Under the pieces are notes generated by a model. The model saw nothing but the letters and a program-made list of their open reading frames with translations, made no database searches and had not been told where the DNA came from. A DNA stretch of 64,000 nucleotides from Mercenaria mercenaria. Taxonomy: Eukaryota > Mollusca > Bivalvia > Venerida > Veneridae. The position numbers and the translations under genes were made by a program. Numbering within the stretch: the stretch's first letter is position 1; each line of letters starts with the position of its first letter. Below are positions 13,401 to 28,400 of the stretch, in pieces. The DNA lies in NCBI RefSeq assembly GCF_021730395.1, contig NC_069363.1, positions 45,127,001 through 45,191,000 on the forward strand, read 5' to 3'.

Positions 13401-16400
13401 ACTGACTGTAGATACCTTGTAATTATTAATTTTCAACTTATCCAGGATTTCGCCAGAATTTTTAATCGACCAAAATAAGTGTTTACCAGAGTTTTCGTAT
13501 ACTTTATCGCAGTATCTTTCCACGTGGGCTTTCACAGCAGTTAGACATGATGTTAATAGTTTTGAAATATTTGTAGTTGTACAAGAGCTTGAATTAGCGA
13601 TAAAGCGAGCTTTATATGGTTGTTTATGCAATTTAGGAATCCAGTACATGGTCGGTAGTTTAATTTGTTGATCGTCTATACGAACTTTTAGATTAGAAAC
13701 TTCAGTGATGTGATCATACATGCGAAATGCCAAAGGTCTGTAGATAATCCTAATTATCAGGTCGTTCGTATGTTTAAAACGTTTCGGACAATGTAAAACC
13801 CCCTGCAGAATTTATTTGATTGTAATACGTGTAACAAACGAAATACTTACAACAACGTCAAAAGTACATTCGGCTACTGCCTGTTGTGGACTTATTCCCT
13901 TCAATCGATGGCCAAACGTTTTCACAGCTGGTTGAGAATTGATTACATCTGCGCAAAGTTTTCCGGCTTCATTTTCCGTTATATTGTTGACATTGACAGC
14001 TCTGTCATTTCTCTTAAAATTTTATAAATGCTTTTAAATAACTGAAGTACCTGATCTTTCAAATTTGCAATCATACATGCATAACGTTACCAGAGGCTTA
14101 GATTGGAAGGAGAAAATTTGTAAATTCATATTATTAATCACTAGTTATTAATAAATATAATCATAAGTATTTCAGTTTATATGCGACTGAACATGATTAT
14201 CTTTTGTAATCAATCTTGGAGGACATGTTTGACTGTACATTTACAAAATAGCCTCTTACAATAGTCAGAAAAAATATTGTATCTAACTGTACAAACTATC
14301 GTTCAAATTCAATATAGAAAAATTGAAACATAATAATAACTGTTCATTATCCTTTCATTTAAACGAGACTTACCCTAAACCCACTTACACAAGGAAAATC
14401 ATCTGTTTATACAGTGAAATAACTCAGTGTGCACCGTTTGGCAATTTTGTTAAGTCAATGAAATGGAACAATAAACTACTATGCAGGGTAACTCAGTCAT
14501 GCATCAAACAGACCGGAAATTTTTTTCTATGATTTTCTCATATTTCTAGATATTTTCCCCATACTTTGACGCATACATATATGAAGCAGAAATTGTTCTC
14601 TTTCCTTCAGTAGCTTTCTCAACATTTTACCCTGTGAAAGTCTTTGGGATTTAACTTTTATAAAACCTCGTTTGTTTGTTGACAAATTTCTGTACAAGAA
14701 TATAACATTTTCCCCATTTAATCTTTAAATAATTTCCTTTACAATCCCTGACCACTGTATTAAGTATGCCTGCTTTTTCATGCCTAGTAGTAAAGCGCAT
14801 GGTTTTCAGGAGGTAAAAAATAAATAGACATCTAAGTCTACGAGAATGTTTTGATGGAGTTGTCTCAAAATATTTTACCACGGATCTTTTATTCAGCTTA
14901 AATAACTTTTTTCCAGAAAATAATATGGTCATTATATTTTTCAGAAGACTAAGCACTCTGGTGAAGTTAACTAAATATATCTAAAGTAGGTAGTGCCTAC
15001 CTGAAGTTTGTATTTTTAGTTCTAATGCCCACAGTTAGCTCTGTTAATGCAAAATATTTCAGGGTTTTATCTTAGTTTATGTAGGTAAATAGTAAATTAA
15101 TCGTTTTCCAAAATAACTGAAATGCTTAATGAAGTTTTAATTCAGAACTATGCCAGACCATCAAATAATATGTTCTACAGCGGAACATTAAACTGTTTGT
15201 GATCAAAGCTAACTGTCAATGTTGAACTTCTGCAAAAATAACATCATCTTATAATGGTTTCATGACGTTATGTCGGTTTTATTTATTTTAGATTATAATT
15301 ATCCTTAAATGTCCAAATTAATACTCGGCCTTAAATTATATATTTCAGCTCCCATTCTCATTTAAAAATAAATCTGAAATTTTAGGTGCCACGTATCCGT
15401 ATTGTATGTAGCATATTCAATTATGTAAACGTTATACATACTTTGTGTTCTTGAAACGGTTCTTTGTAGACCAGCTGTTGTCGTCTTTCTAGTTCCACAC
15501 TACTTCTTTCTAAAGATCTACGTTTTCTTTTATGAAATTTCTTACATAATTGTTTTGTGACCGACCGTTTATTTTCTTCGCATCCGGCATATAAAGATGC
15601 GGAACATTTTGCCGTAGCTTCCATAGATTTGTTGCCTTGGAAATCAGTTAGTGCTTTTTCGCAATAGCAAAACATGTCTCTCTGTTCTGCATGCCATGAA
15701 GAAATTTGTCCAGGGTTAAGCACAAGGTAACTAGTCTCGAAACTTTTACGCCTGTAAAAAACATTTATCGGACCAATAGATTCAATAGCCAACGTAAAGA
15801 AACAATAAAACATAATGAAGACATTTTGTCGTTCTGACAATGAACTAACTGTTTGTATGTTCGGTACGAAATATTGCACTGAACCATTTCCGACAAAGAT
15901 GTAAAAAAACGGGACTTTTCAAAATGTAGTACACTAATAAGAAATGTGTTTGACCGGATGATAAGATAATAGATAATCTTAAACATGCAACAATACCTCC
16001 ATTCTTGAGAGAAATCTAGATGACGATGTCCTCCCCTTCTAAGATCTATTGGAATTGATTTGTTGTTTCGTTTTCTTAAATCATTGGTCTTTATGTTATC
16101 AAAATATCCACACAGTCCCTCTGTATTACCTAGGTCTTTCGGAGCCATATAAATGTCCGTGTTTATCAAATTGTCGTAACCAGGATGTGGTCTCATTTGA
16201 AGATTTATGTACGTTCCAATCGGTGTGAAAACCTTAAAACACGCGCTATATGTAATAAATAGTATCCATTGCTCAAAAGTCACAACAACTTTTTGTTAAG
16301 TAGGTAACGTTTTTTTATTATTTTCTTAACATTAATAATTAATTTACAAAATCATGTATGGAAACAGCAATTAAAACTTAATCATTGATCAACATTATAT

Positions 16401-19400
16401 GAACTTCCCCAAACATATGTATATGCAGGAAACTGAGTGCATTAAATAAAAGAAGGAATAAAGAATAAATGAACATGGATTCAGGGATAAAATGAAATAT
16501 CAACTGTATTTTGATGACCAGCTCGTTGAAAGACAAGGGCTAATATGATGCGATACTATGTTTCAGTGCGGTATAAAACGTAAAGGATAACTACATAGTC
16601 ATGATAGTGTAAACCCAGCAAAGTAATGACAAGAATTACCTGATATCGCAAACTCGAACGTTTTCTTACGTCTAAAATTCCGCCATCACTACAGGAAGTG
16701 AAGCCTATGAACTTTAACCTTCCACATGTGTTAATCAAGAAAATATCTGCACCTGCACGTATTGCCACAGCACATGCGCAGTATGCTCTTCCATGGTTAC
16801 AAACTGTCGTTTTCTCTTGTACCTTTTCATTAACATTATCATAACTATAGCCTTCCGTGTTAAATAAATTGATTATCAGAAATTCTACAGTGGAGTCAAA
16901 AACTGAATTTAGATATGAAACCTACTGTATTGACTTGTATAATAAATCTTATTAAAGGCCCGTAGTATACAAACTTTATTCAGTCTATAAGAAGATTATT
17001 TAGAATAACAGAATGCAACATAGCAAAATAATAGCACAGTCAGTTTGACTGTGTCTGTACATGAGAGTTTATGAATTGTGCAACACCCCTTACCCCTCCT
17101 AGTACCAGTTTCAGCGGAATTCTATTATTGGCAAATTGAATGGATTCCATGATCCCATAAAATGTAACAACACTGAATCCTAATACTTATGTTTTACCTC
17201 AATACCGTATTTGATGTTTCTGTATAAGATGAATTCACCCTCATACTGGTTGTCAAAATGACTGAAAACAGAAATACATAATCAATGAGCGGGTCCAGCA
17301 TGCAGACTAGGAATTACCCTAGTGACTTATAATCATACCTTCTTCAAAGAAGAGCTGAACTCTACTTTTAGGTAAGTCTGACTGGTTCCTGGCTTGTAAC
17401 GGTCATGCAGAATGAGCAGGTCTAACGTAGTTTCACCTATTGCCTGGGCCAATACTGAGTCAGCCTACACTACCCTGTAGTGTTTAAGCTGAATACGAAG
17501 AAAGACTGAATAACCATATATTTATAATTCCATTCTTTCTACTGAATATGATACGATTTTAATACATATTTTTATCTTTTCTATGTTGTTTATATATTTT
17601 GTAAATGAAATATGTGCATTAAACAAGTAATATTTAACATAGCTTACTATCCATCTACTGTCTGCATATGTGGATCTACATGCGAATAACACTGTTTATA
17701 CTTGTAGGCATCATTATCGGTTACATATATCTGGGAAGAAACAAGAGAAAGATTCTTCATTTATCTTTAACATATTTCGCTCATAGGCACATGAAATGGC
17801 AAGTGGTAAAATGAAACCTACTACAATTTAAAAAAGTGCATTCTTCAAAACAATGTGTATGCTTGCTTTAGTGCCAGAAAGAAATGTATTTGTTTATATT
17901 AAATATGTATTTGAACATTTAAAGCCTCATCAAAGGATGTTTTAGCATATTAATTGAAAAAATGTAAGAGTAAAATTTCGTCGAAGTGACATACCATAAT
18001 ATCTTTGATTCTGTGGTTTCTCCATATAGGATGCAAATCGCCAGCAAGCCTTAAAGGCAGTCTGAATTGGTGTCCATCTGCGAAATTTCTATCTTTTGTC
18101 GTAACTTCATATGAATAGTTTTCCCCCACTGTACATGTTTCATTGAATTTACAAGCCTACATAAATGTAAAAAGCGCATTTTTTATTATTGTCATTTGCT
18201 TATGATACTAATAGTAGTTTGGGCGTCTAGGGTCAAGTCATTAAACATTTATACAAGACAATAACATAACGGTAAGCATTTTGTTCTAAGAATATTATCT
18301 AGTATTTATGTTGAGGAAAGCGGATGTATACGTAAGCTTATCTTGCGTCTATTTACTTGCTGAATATTTGTTTTGTTTTATGATTTTTTATCATGCTTCA
18401 TAATATGTCTCGTAATTGCATGGCTGTCTTAATTTCTTAATTTGTTTGTTTGTTTTGGGTTTAACGCCGTTTTTCAACAGTATTTCAGTTATGTAACGGC
18501 AGGCAGTTATTCTAACCGTTGTTTCTGAATTCTGTACCAGTAAAAATCTATTCTCCACAAGTAACTGCCAACTTCGACACAAGAATCAGAGATGGAGGAC
18601 GAATTGTCTTTTATCAAATCGTCACGGAGAACATACGCCCCACCTGGGGATCGAACTCTCCGAGATCCGTAGATCTGCGCTCTCCCTATTGAGCTAAGCG
18701 GGTGGGCATTTCTAATTTCTTAAACATGTCATTATATTCTGTTAAATGGAATTCTTTACCATAAAAGACGGGGAGGTAACTTAACATTTTTGTACATAAC
18801 AGTACTAAAGACTTCTTTCATGACTTACTTTCATTCTTCCCCCACACCGTCTAGACCGTTCGACATCTATCAAACCAGTTAAGTCACAACCCTCTCCTTC
18901 AGGAGAAATCATGCGGAAGTCTTGATAACATGTTTCTTTAAAGTGTTCATTTTCCCCATATATACATCCGATTGGTGCTGTTGGCTCAATTGTTACTTTT
19001 GCGTTTTGACCCTTTTTAATGTACACAGTAGGTTTATGTACCTTAAATAATATTAAGGAAAAGATGAAAAGCTATAATTTTGTTTACAACTACAGTAACA
19101 CATTATATTCAGTACATCCTTTCATTGATGGAACATGCAAAAGTTTCTGTAATGTTACACAATATAAGTCACTTGGAACGACACCTGTCTGTAATCATTT
19201 GCTGTACTCTCACACATGTATGTCCATATTTATTCTTTACTGTAACGACACCTGCTTTACGTGTATACTGACATCTTTTGTTTGCCTTAATCAAACTACT
19301 CTAGAGGCGCTTCTATTAAAACAGGTTTTACTTTACCTTTATTCCGTAAAAATTCTCTGGGCTTTTTGTTAAATTAGTTAGAAGACCAGTTTGAGAAGCT

Positions 19401-22400
19401 GATACTCTAACACCGCAACTCATCTAAAATGTAAAAAAGTACTAATGATAAATGATAGAAATCTAAAAATTGGATAACTGGACATAATTCATTTTTGTGG
19501 AATAAAAGAAAATTTCACCACATTTTGAATTTCATGTTTCGATATTGAATTTTCAAAGTTAAATGTTAAATAGATACGAAATATATAATGGCATTATTCA
19601 TTTTTCGAATTGCTTCATTACTTTTAATTTTGATGTTTTTAAAGTAAAAATCGGATGTGGAAGTAAAATGGGGAAATTTAAATATGGCTTAGATTAATTT
19701 TTAATTGACATTAAATTTCGTAATGACATTTAAAAAATATATATCTAAAAGTATGCCACATTTCAAAAATGTACTTTAGGCAACATGTAAGATATTGGCA
19801 AATAAATGCTAATTGTTTGGTTAGCAAACTTATTACGCGTGCGTGTGTGCGTATCTGCGTGCGTGTGTGCGCGCGTGTGTGTGCTGAACGTAGGCACGTC
19901 CCTAAATGCACTGCTGTGATTTTGAGAGGCTGCGTTCTTTTTTATGATCTGGATATTCATGCTTTTGCTGTGTATGTCTTAGAAACCAATATACGTGTTA
20001 AAGTTCAATACATAAGGCGGTAGGTAGAACCTGTCATTAGAATGAGCTTTTAGTGTACACTAAACTGATGCTGAAATGATTTTTGCTTGATATACATAAA
20101 TTAATATATATATATATGTATATTACATAAATGTCAAGTCCTTGTTTCTTTTGTTTAAGCATTTCTTCAGTTAGGTTTTCAATCCTACGAGAAGGTCCTA
20201 TAGCTGTGAATAATGTTGGTCCAAGATACCTGTAGAAAAAGTGTTAAATATCGGATCAGTATAAATTCCCAGTCCTATAATTTGTTTAACATCACATCTA
20301 CCGTAAAATGAAATACATTTTTTTTTCTTTTAACGTCGCACCGACACATGATAGGTCATATGGCGACTTTCCAGCTTTAATGGTGGAGGAAGACCCTATG
20401 AAATACATAGTTAACTATGCAACTCAACATGAAATCAAACTAAACAAGAAAACCTACCAATATGTAGTGTAATAGAGGCTTTCTGGCAAAACAGCAGACG
20501 GTGTACAATTGAATGTTAGATATGGACGATACTGCCGGCGTGCATGCATGAAGTGAAGTTCTACATCCAAATTTAAAGTAAATCTGTCAACAGCTGGTAC
20601 TGGGTCAAAATCTTAAATTAAAAGTAAGAAGTGCGTAATTTCTGCGCCGCAGGCAAATGACATATGATAGATTAGACCAGCATTAGCTTCAAAGTGATGA
20701 TAAAACATAAATATATATTTAACAGTGATTTTTACTAAAACACACGACAGTATTTGTAGCGAATGAATAATTATTACATAATTAAGCGAATACTTCGCTC
20801 TACATAAAAATGAAAAATAAACACACATAGTATGCACTTTAAAACTTAGTCAAATCTGGTATCTTAGTAAACTTATCTACTAAACTGTTATGCCGTACAC
20901 ACTGAGTGGAATACTGTCATGAATATAATGTAGTATATATATAACGGATTAATAAACATATCTCACTGTACCTCGAATGCCTTGTAATTCGGGTGGATCT
21001 GAAATGAAGTGAAATACTGATGCATTCGCAAGTCATGTGCATTCGTTTATGTAGAAGGATTTGTGAACTTAATACTCTATTTTACTAAATATAGCAAAAA
21101 AAATTATTTCAAAACATTACATTAATCTTATTTAGAAATGAAACAATGTTTACCGAAACAGTAGGCTGCCTTTTCGAAGGGAAGTCTACCGAGCTGATAT
21201 TGTAGAGAGCCTTGGCACATCCTGACTGACACTAAGGAAGTTTCTGTGCAATTCTTGTAACATACAGTCAGTTCCACCGGGTTCTTTGTTAAATTTCCAA
21301 CTGTAATATGCGTTCCTGCGGAATAAAACGAAACGAAACAGTACCATAAAGATGTTGCAACAAAGATGTATATAATTGGTCTCGTAAAAATTGTACTTCG
21401 GTGTATGGAAAAATTTAATGAACTTCGGGTTGTCAGCTCCTAGCACATGTCATATAAAGCATTATAAACAATTTTTATTTTTAAACTTAGACAATATTTC
21501 ATGTAAAAACTGAAACAGCCTGTATCGGAACAAACAGCCAGAGCCAGTCAATCTGTGTTTTACAAGTATTTTGCCAATAAAATGTGTCATTATGTACAAC
21601 ATGAACGCAGCTATTAATAGCGAGCTCGAAGAGCAGGCCCGAAGGGCCTGCTCGAGAATCGAGCTTTACGGTAACGCAAGTATACTTTCACACTTGGTGA
21701 TTGATTTGAAAAGTTTCGTCGGAAGTTTTAAAAAAGCGCACCCTAGCGGACTGGTGCTCACAGGAAGTACTTCTTTCCGGAGTGAATACAGAACTTCATT
21801 CAATTGCTAAAAATTATTCATCACTCAACAATAATGAAAGAATGATTTCCAGTTGTTTGAAAAAAATATTATTTGCTTTTAAAAGATCAAGCATCGGCCA
21901 GAAAATGGAAAAATGTCCTTAATAAGCAGAAAGAAACGGGAACGCGGTAATGACGCAACATATGATATTCACTGTTATAGGCATGGTGACACTAAATGTA
22001 GACATTTTTTTTCAAGTGAATGGGTTCTCCTGAATTCTTGTGACTAGTGAATAGTTTCTTTGTGACAAATAAATGATGCATAATATTTTTAGATAAACCC
22101 GATTTCTTTGAGCTCGCTTTGAGGCTTTGCCTTAGTTCATATTAAGGAATCGATCCTATCAATCCCTCTACGGTAACATGCTATATATACCGAATGAGAC
22201 ATACTATCGAATTAAAAAATGTGGTCTTCCGGCACGTGCACAGAGCGTCCGACTTCCGAATTTTTGGAAGAATACGCTTTTTCCTTGTGCGTAATAAGCG
22301 TCCACACAACTTGTCCGAACCGCAGCGACTTGCACATCAGTACAAATATGTGCAGTATTGTTTTTTATTCCAAAATTTACCTTTAAAGTGATACAAACGC

Positions 22401-25400
22401 ATATTTCTGGGCAAGCTGATGTACTGTAACGATTCCCGATTGAGGCATTGCCTTATTTCATATTATAGTTTAAAATGTTTAATCGACGCTTAATATGCCG
22501 GTGGTTTTGTTTCATGGTAGGCTGTAAAAACAAAGGAACTAATTCTATTAAGTCCATGTCATTCTTTCTATCAGAAATCATAAACGGTAACCAGTAATGT
22601 ACACTACAACAATTTACAGAATCATTTTTGCTGAAGCAACAAAGTTTATTTGTCTCGTGCACGCCCGTGCTTGCGCTGCTGTGGTTTGCCGTGTAGGGAG
22701 ACTGTATGTTTGGAACGTGGTTTTCCCTGTTGAATAATCAATCTTGCTTTTTTCCACCTTGCGCAACATCCCCATAAATTTCTCTTCCACTTACCCATTA
22801 TTTGTATCTTACATATAATTAAAATGTACTTGTTGCTGGATTTTTGAAGCAATTATCTACTACAGTTTCTATTTGTTGCGGGCCTACAACGCGATGCTTG
22901 TCTCATTGGCTGTGTTTGGGATGATCAGTGTTTCCGGGAAATCAACCCTAACCTTTTACTTTTTAAGGTCTTATAAGTTAATTGTAGGGTAAGTGTGAGG
23001 TCGGAATGCCCCAAACGTGTTAGAAAGCCCAATGTCCTTTACAAAGCGATGTTCCTATATTCAACTTACTTCTCGGTACAGTTTTATTTGGTATACATAT
23101 TGTCTTGTTTCTTGGTGGTGTCGCTTCCATTTCAGTTCCCCTGTTTATGCCCCCACCTTCCTGACCTTTTTCGCCCCACCCATCCTCGATATATTTTTAC
23201 ATTTTTTTATGTCTAAAAGTTATCTCGTCTATGAATAGTTTAAAGATTCCGTCTGTGAAGATTTTATTTGTGGGTTGCTTGCCACGCCGTGTGTGGCTCT
23301 GGCTGCGTTTTTGCTAGTAATCAGCGATTAGAATCATTTTATTGATAAAAATTAGGCAAAATGCTCTTACTACTACATGTTTCTATAATTATGTGCATTT
23401 CAGCCGATACTTTGGAATATACATCATATTCCGACTTTTTATAGCGGCTAAAGGTCAATGTAAACTTATTTGCTATTAATAACACCAGAGTGGACGTTTT
23501 AATACATAATTTAATTTTAAACTCAAAATTTCAGTTTGGTCAAACTTTAAGTTTACGGTGCATAAGCAAACAGGAAAGGCAGTGAGCTTTAATGTTACAC
23601 AGGCTAAAACTGTTTAAAATGATGAAAGCGTTTACCATTGACATAAATTTGGTTTCTTGATCCACAGGAAAAAGGCGACGGCACTGTTGTTGAATCAGGC
23701 ATTTGATAGTTTCCTTTAGACGTGCTAACATTGTACCAAGAAAGCTTTAGAAATTTGTCATCTACTATACCGTCTGATGTGCTTGATTGATCGATGAAAT
23801 AATTTCTGGCTCGTACCCCTAGATCGGGTAAAAGCGGAACTTCCTCTTCACATGTTAGATCTGAGGAAAAAATGTTGTTCTTAACAGATGTTGTTTTGAT
23901 ACTTTGATCTAATGTAGAACATGGTACTAATGGACCATTAATGCATTGATAATGTTTATTAGACTCACTTGAAGTTAGTTACTGCAGTCATTGGCCACAA
24001 TTCAATTACTTCATAAAATTTATGATAATTTCTTTTCATTATTTATGGTCGTTATCCAGTAGTATAAGCAAACTTAGAAACATAATGGTAACATCAAGTA
24101 ATATTTGAAATACCAAGGTATCTGGCAAAAATACGTAAATCATTCCAGATTTATATATCGCCCTTTTCATGACAAACACGTTCAAATGTAGCCATTCAGG
24201 GAGTCAAATTCACCCTCCCCCACCATTGCAAAAGCAGAACGGTCTGATAAGAGGGGCTGAGCGAGCGAGAGATTATCCTTTAAAACTCTAAGAAATAAAT
24301 TATCTCAATATTTATATAATGTCATTAACACATACGCACTGATTGTGCATAGATTGGCGTTATATGATCTAATACATGTAAATTGAAAACAGTTACACTA
24401 ATTAAGTTATGCCAGAGAGATAAACATTCCAATTACATTTTTGACAGATGTCATCGTCTACGTAATAGCCGTCTTCACACTGACATGTTTTATTGATGCA
24501 GTCTGATTTTTTATCAAAACAGTCTCCACTCCCGCTGCAGTTTGCATGTAAAGTCGACACTGAAATATAAGAATAAAACAACATCTTAAGGATACATTCC
24601 AATAGTGAAGTGGTCTATCATCAGATTTCCTATTCCAACTCCCCACATTCTTTAAACACATACCTTGTGGAATCCAAATATGTGCTTTGGACACTGCTTG
24701 ATTAGAACATTGTGAATATAGTCCTCCTCCATATATTCGTGGAATGCGTATTATTTGTCCGATGTTTGCAGACCCAGGCTTCCATGTTCGAATGGAGCTA
24801 TTTGTGTAAGCGTATGTAAGTCCACCATAACTGCATGATGACTTTGGTCCATCGAGAAAAGCAAGAGAACCAGTGGCGACGAAACGAAAACCAGCATTAG
24901 GTCCGTCCGTGGCCTCAGCCTGGTTAGATATAAACCCGATCAATCTCTAAAGCATGACATGTAGACGCTTCAAACTACATCTTCTATTTTGGCAAATATG
25001 GCAAATTCCTATTCAAATAATTCAATTTTATATTATTTATTAAATTTTATCTAATACGATGATTCCTATACATTATTTCTTGAAATGTAAGCTTTAGAAT
25101 CTAGAATCCCAAGCACATTGAACTCGTCTTGTAATTTATGGCATACTAAGTATTTATATTTCATACTAAAGTCCATATCAATTCACTTACCAATATTTCA
25201 AATATTACCCGAGTGTTCTGTATTAGCTTTTTAAATTAAAATATTATAAATAAATGTATACAGCTGTGAATTGTATAAAGGAAATACTCTTTTCCAGGAT
25301 ATATTCGCAATCCCATTGGAGGGCATTTCGACACACCTCTACGTTGGGAAAAACACCCCTATGGACAAAATAATTTGAGAGAAAGTACTCACTGGACAAC

Positions 25401-28400
25401 GTTTAAAAGGCATTTTCCCGGAGAAGCACACACTTGGACAAATTGTCTGTAAAGATCCTCCTTGAATTACTAATATCCGTCCAGGAAAGGCTGTCTTAAG
25501 TTAGTCCAGGAAGTCTCTTTTGAAAATGCTGGTCAAGAAAAGGGTGGGAGCGTGTATTTTTAGGAAAGATTCCTTCAATAAGTTGCACGCGAAGGGCGGG
25601 GGTGGTTGTTTTTGTTGTCCAAGAAAAATGCCTTCAACACGTTGTGCAGAGGTCCAGGATTGACAGTGTTGTTTGATACGGCTTGTCCAGGGGGTGTTTT
25701 TCAGAAGAAGAGGTCTTTTGAAAGTTTCCAGAGTGTTCATGAATATTGCCTTCCATATGTTGTTCAGGGCGTACTTTATGTCAACTTGTTTGTATCTAAA
25801 GGGCATTTTTGGGTCGAAATGCAATTCATAGTGGGATTGTGCGGAAATGTTCGGAAAAGCAGATTTCTTTACCGTGTTAACGAATGAATAAGCAAAATAA
25901 TTCCAAGACATTTGTGCGATAAAGCGTTGTCTGTCGAGTCGCATTGTCTTTGTAACTTCGTATGTCAGGCACTACATTTTTGATCAGAGATCGACACAAT
26001 TCCGTGACATTTTTTGCGGTTATGTCGTGTGTCATTTCGTGCTGTTCTGTGTTGCGTCGCATTGCCATGTATCGTGTTGGGTGACATTCAACTCGATACA
26101 ACACACGACATTGCGACTCGAAACACGACACACGACAATACGAGGCGACACACGAAATTGCGGTATTTCGTGCTACAGGCGCGACACACGTGTGTGGAAA
26201 CGCTACATTTCTGTCTTCGATTGTCGTATGTTGCGTCGTTATATCAACTGTTGTATTGAATGATTTGGTACATTGTCGAGTGTAGTAACATGTTTCGCGT
26301 TGAGAGTTGTATGTCGCACTCCATGTGCGATACACGGTATTGAAAGTTGCACAAACAGGATTCCGTACATAGAGCTATGTTTGCACATTTACGCAAACAT
26401 CTAGTCATGATGTTTTATGAATCCAATTTCCTAAAATATGCAACTATAATATTTGATAATTTTTATTTGAGTTCTATCAATTACTCTAAAGTACAAGTTT
26501 ATATTATGAAAAAAAATATATAGAAAACGGATGACTTAATTTTGCATATAAAATATAAAGTAAACTGTTTGTTTATTATAGTGTCACCCCTATTGAAATG
26601 GCCAGCCAAGATGGCTTATGAGGCACCTACATACATTGAACAGCATTGCTTTCCGGTTTCTATCTTTTAATGCCAGGCACCAGGCAGGTAGGCAATAAGT
26701 AACCATTATTTAACTAGCTGGCGGCTCACCAACCGGTCTCTCTTCAGTAACAAGACCTGCTTCTGACAAGGGTTCGAATCTTCGACCTCCCGATTGCGGG
26801 GCAGGTGCCTTATCCATTAGGCCACCACAGCTCAGTATAACTTTATGACTTTGAACTGTCGACTTTGTTGGACGGTCACAATTTTACTCTTACCCAAAGG
26901 TTTATGACTATATTTTCAGTTGGAGATACTATAGCAATATGTTTATCATTGTCAAACTCGCTGCCTGGAACAACTCCTAACTGAATTGTCTCAACGGATG
27001 TTGGTGTCAGTGTTGCTTGCTTCCAGGCATATATCTCCAACTGACCGGAAGTAAATTCTGTATCAAATGCGCTTCCGTCTGCACCGTTGAATATATCTGG
27101 TTAAGTCGATATAGAATATAGCAATCATTTTATAACCAGATAAACAACAAATTGCAAAAAACATTTTCTTTCAAACATTGGATCAACACATAAATTATTT
27201 AAAGAGTCTGTTAATACATACTCATTGGTAGATAAATGTTAACGAATATTCTATTTGAATAATCTTCGTAGTTGCCAGTCACCAAATTTTAAATATTGAC
27301 TGATATAGAATTGTACTATGTATCACCTTTTAATTCCTGTAAATAGTACTGTCATCAGTGATGATAATAGTTCCTGAAAACTACACAAGTCTCAAGCAGG
27401 AAAACCCGAATTTTCAGTTATAGATAATTTGGAATAGACTTGTGATGCCAATATAAACTATGTCACTAGAAAATGAATAAATAGTTAATGTAATTTAATG
27501 TAATTCGCCAAATAAATTCCCAGTTAAGAAATATCAGTCATTACAATTTGTCTTTACATATTAGCTTTAAACGAATCACTCCCACTAATTTCTACAACAA
27601 AATGTTTGGATAAATTCAAGAACTAAGATATAATAAAGACAATTCGATTTATTTACATTTAATTTTGTGTGAAAATTTAAATCTGAAGATACCTACTGCG
27701 GCCTTTCGAAGAATCTGTCCACACTCGGATGCTCTCCATATCAAAACCAAATAAAACATAACCGCTATGTTTACCAATATCATTATCATAGGTCACCTGT
27801 CCAGAGCCTAAATAGGATAAGAACTTTCGCAGGTAAGCGAGAACGGTTACAAACAAGAGAAAATTGGTTAACCGGTCGGAACATATACAATATCAATCAA
27901 ATAACGCAAATCTATCATAGGTATTCTTTACAAAATTGTAAAGACAGTGCATATATTCAGAGAAATGTTTTGCAACTTGGAGTGTAACAAATCTTAAAAT
28001 GACAACAATCTGTTTTGTGGAATCTGCCATAGGTTCAAAGAAAGTAAAACAATAGCTCAGCTTTGAACTGTAGTTGTAAGAGTTTTAAAGGGTGTAAAAT
28101 GGTAAAGTAACTACATGTAGTTTTTGCTAGGTTAAGTACTATCAAACAGATAAGGAACACTATAAAAATCAAAGCCTGTGTCAAAAGCCTAAAAGCAGAC
28201 ATAGAAAACACTTTTTCTTTAATGTCTAATACAGAAACAATATGAATGAAAGTAATACATTTATTTTTAACCCCGACAAACTGTTTGTGATGGGAGATAT
28301 ACTCGTATAGGAATCACTTTGTCCAGCCTGACCCTTTCCCGTTTGTCTCGACCCGTCCCATCTCTGAAACCCATACAGATATCATCTTAAAGTTTTAAAC

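Noticed and set aside
15765-16283. Long minus-strand frame around the VWD exon taken as one exon
   Set aside because: The parts beyond 16232 and before 15997 are intron: the acceptor at 16232 and donor at 15997 join neighbours in phase, and the extra residues have no VWD character.
24402-24602. Exon 9 frame read through as the end of a separate upstream gene
   Set aside because: The frame does stop soon after the EGF, but the phase-1 donor joins the D8C exon in frame, the gap is only 577 bases with no signal-peptide exon, and the full exon sum is an exact multiple of three.
26014-26335. Overlapping frames on both strands in the CG-rich block
   Set aside because: Composition-driven: the inverted motif array leaves several frames open at once, with low-complexity Cys/Arg/Thr-rich products.
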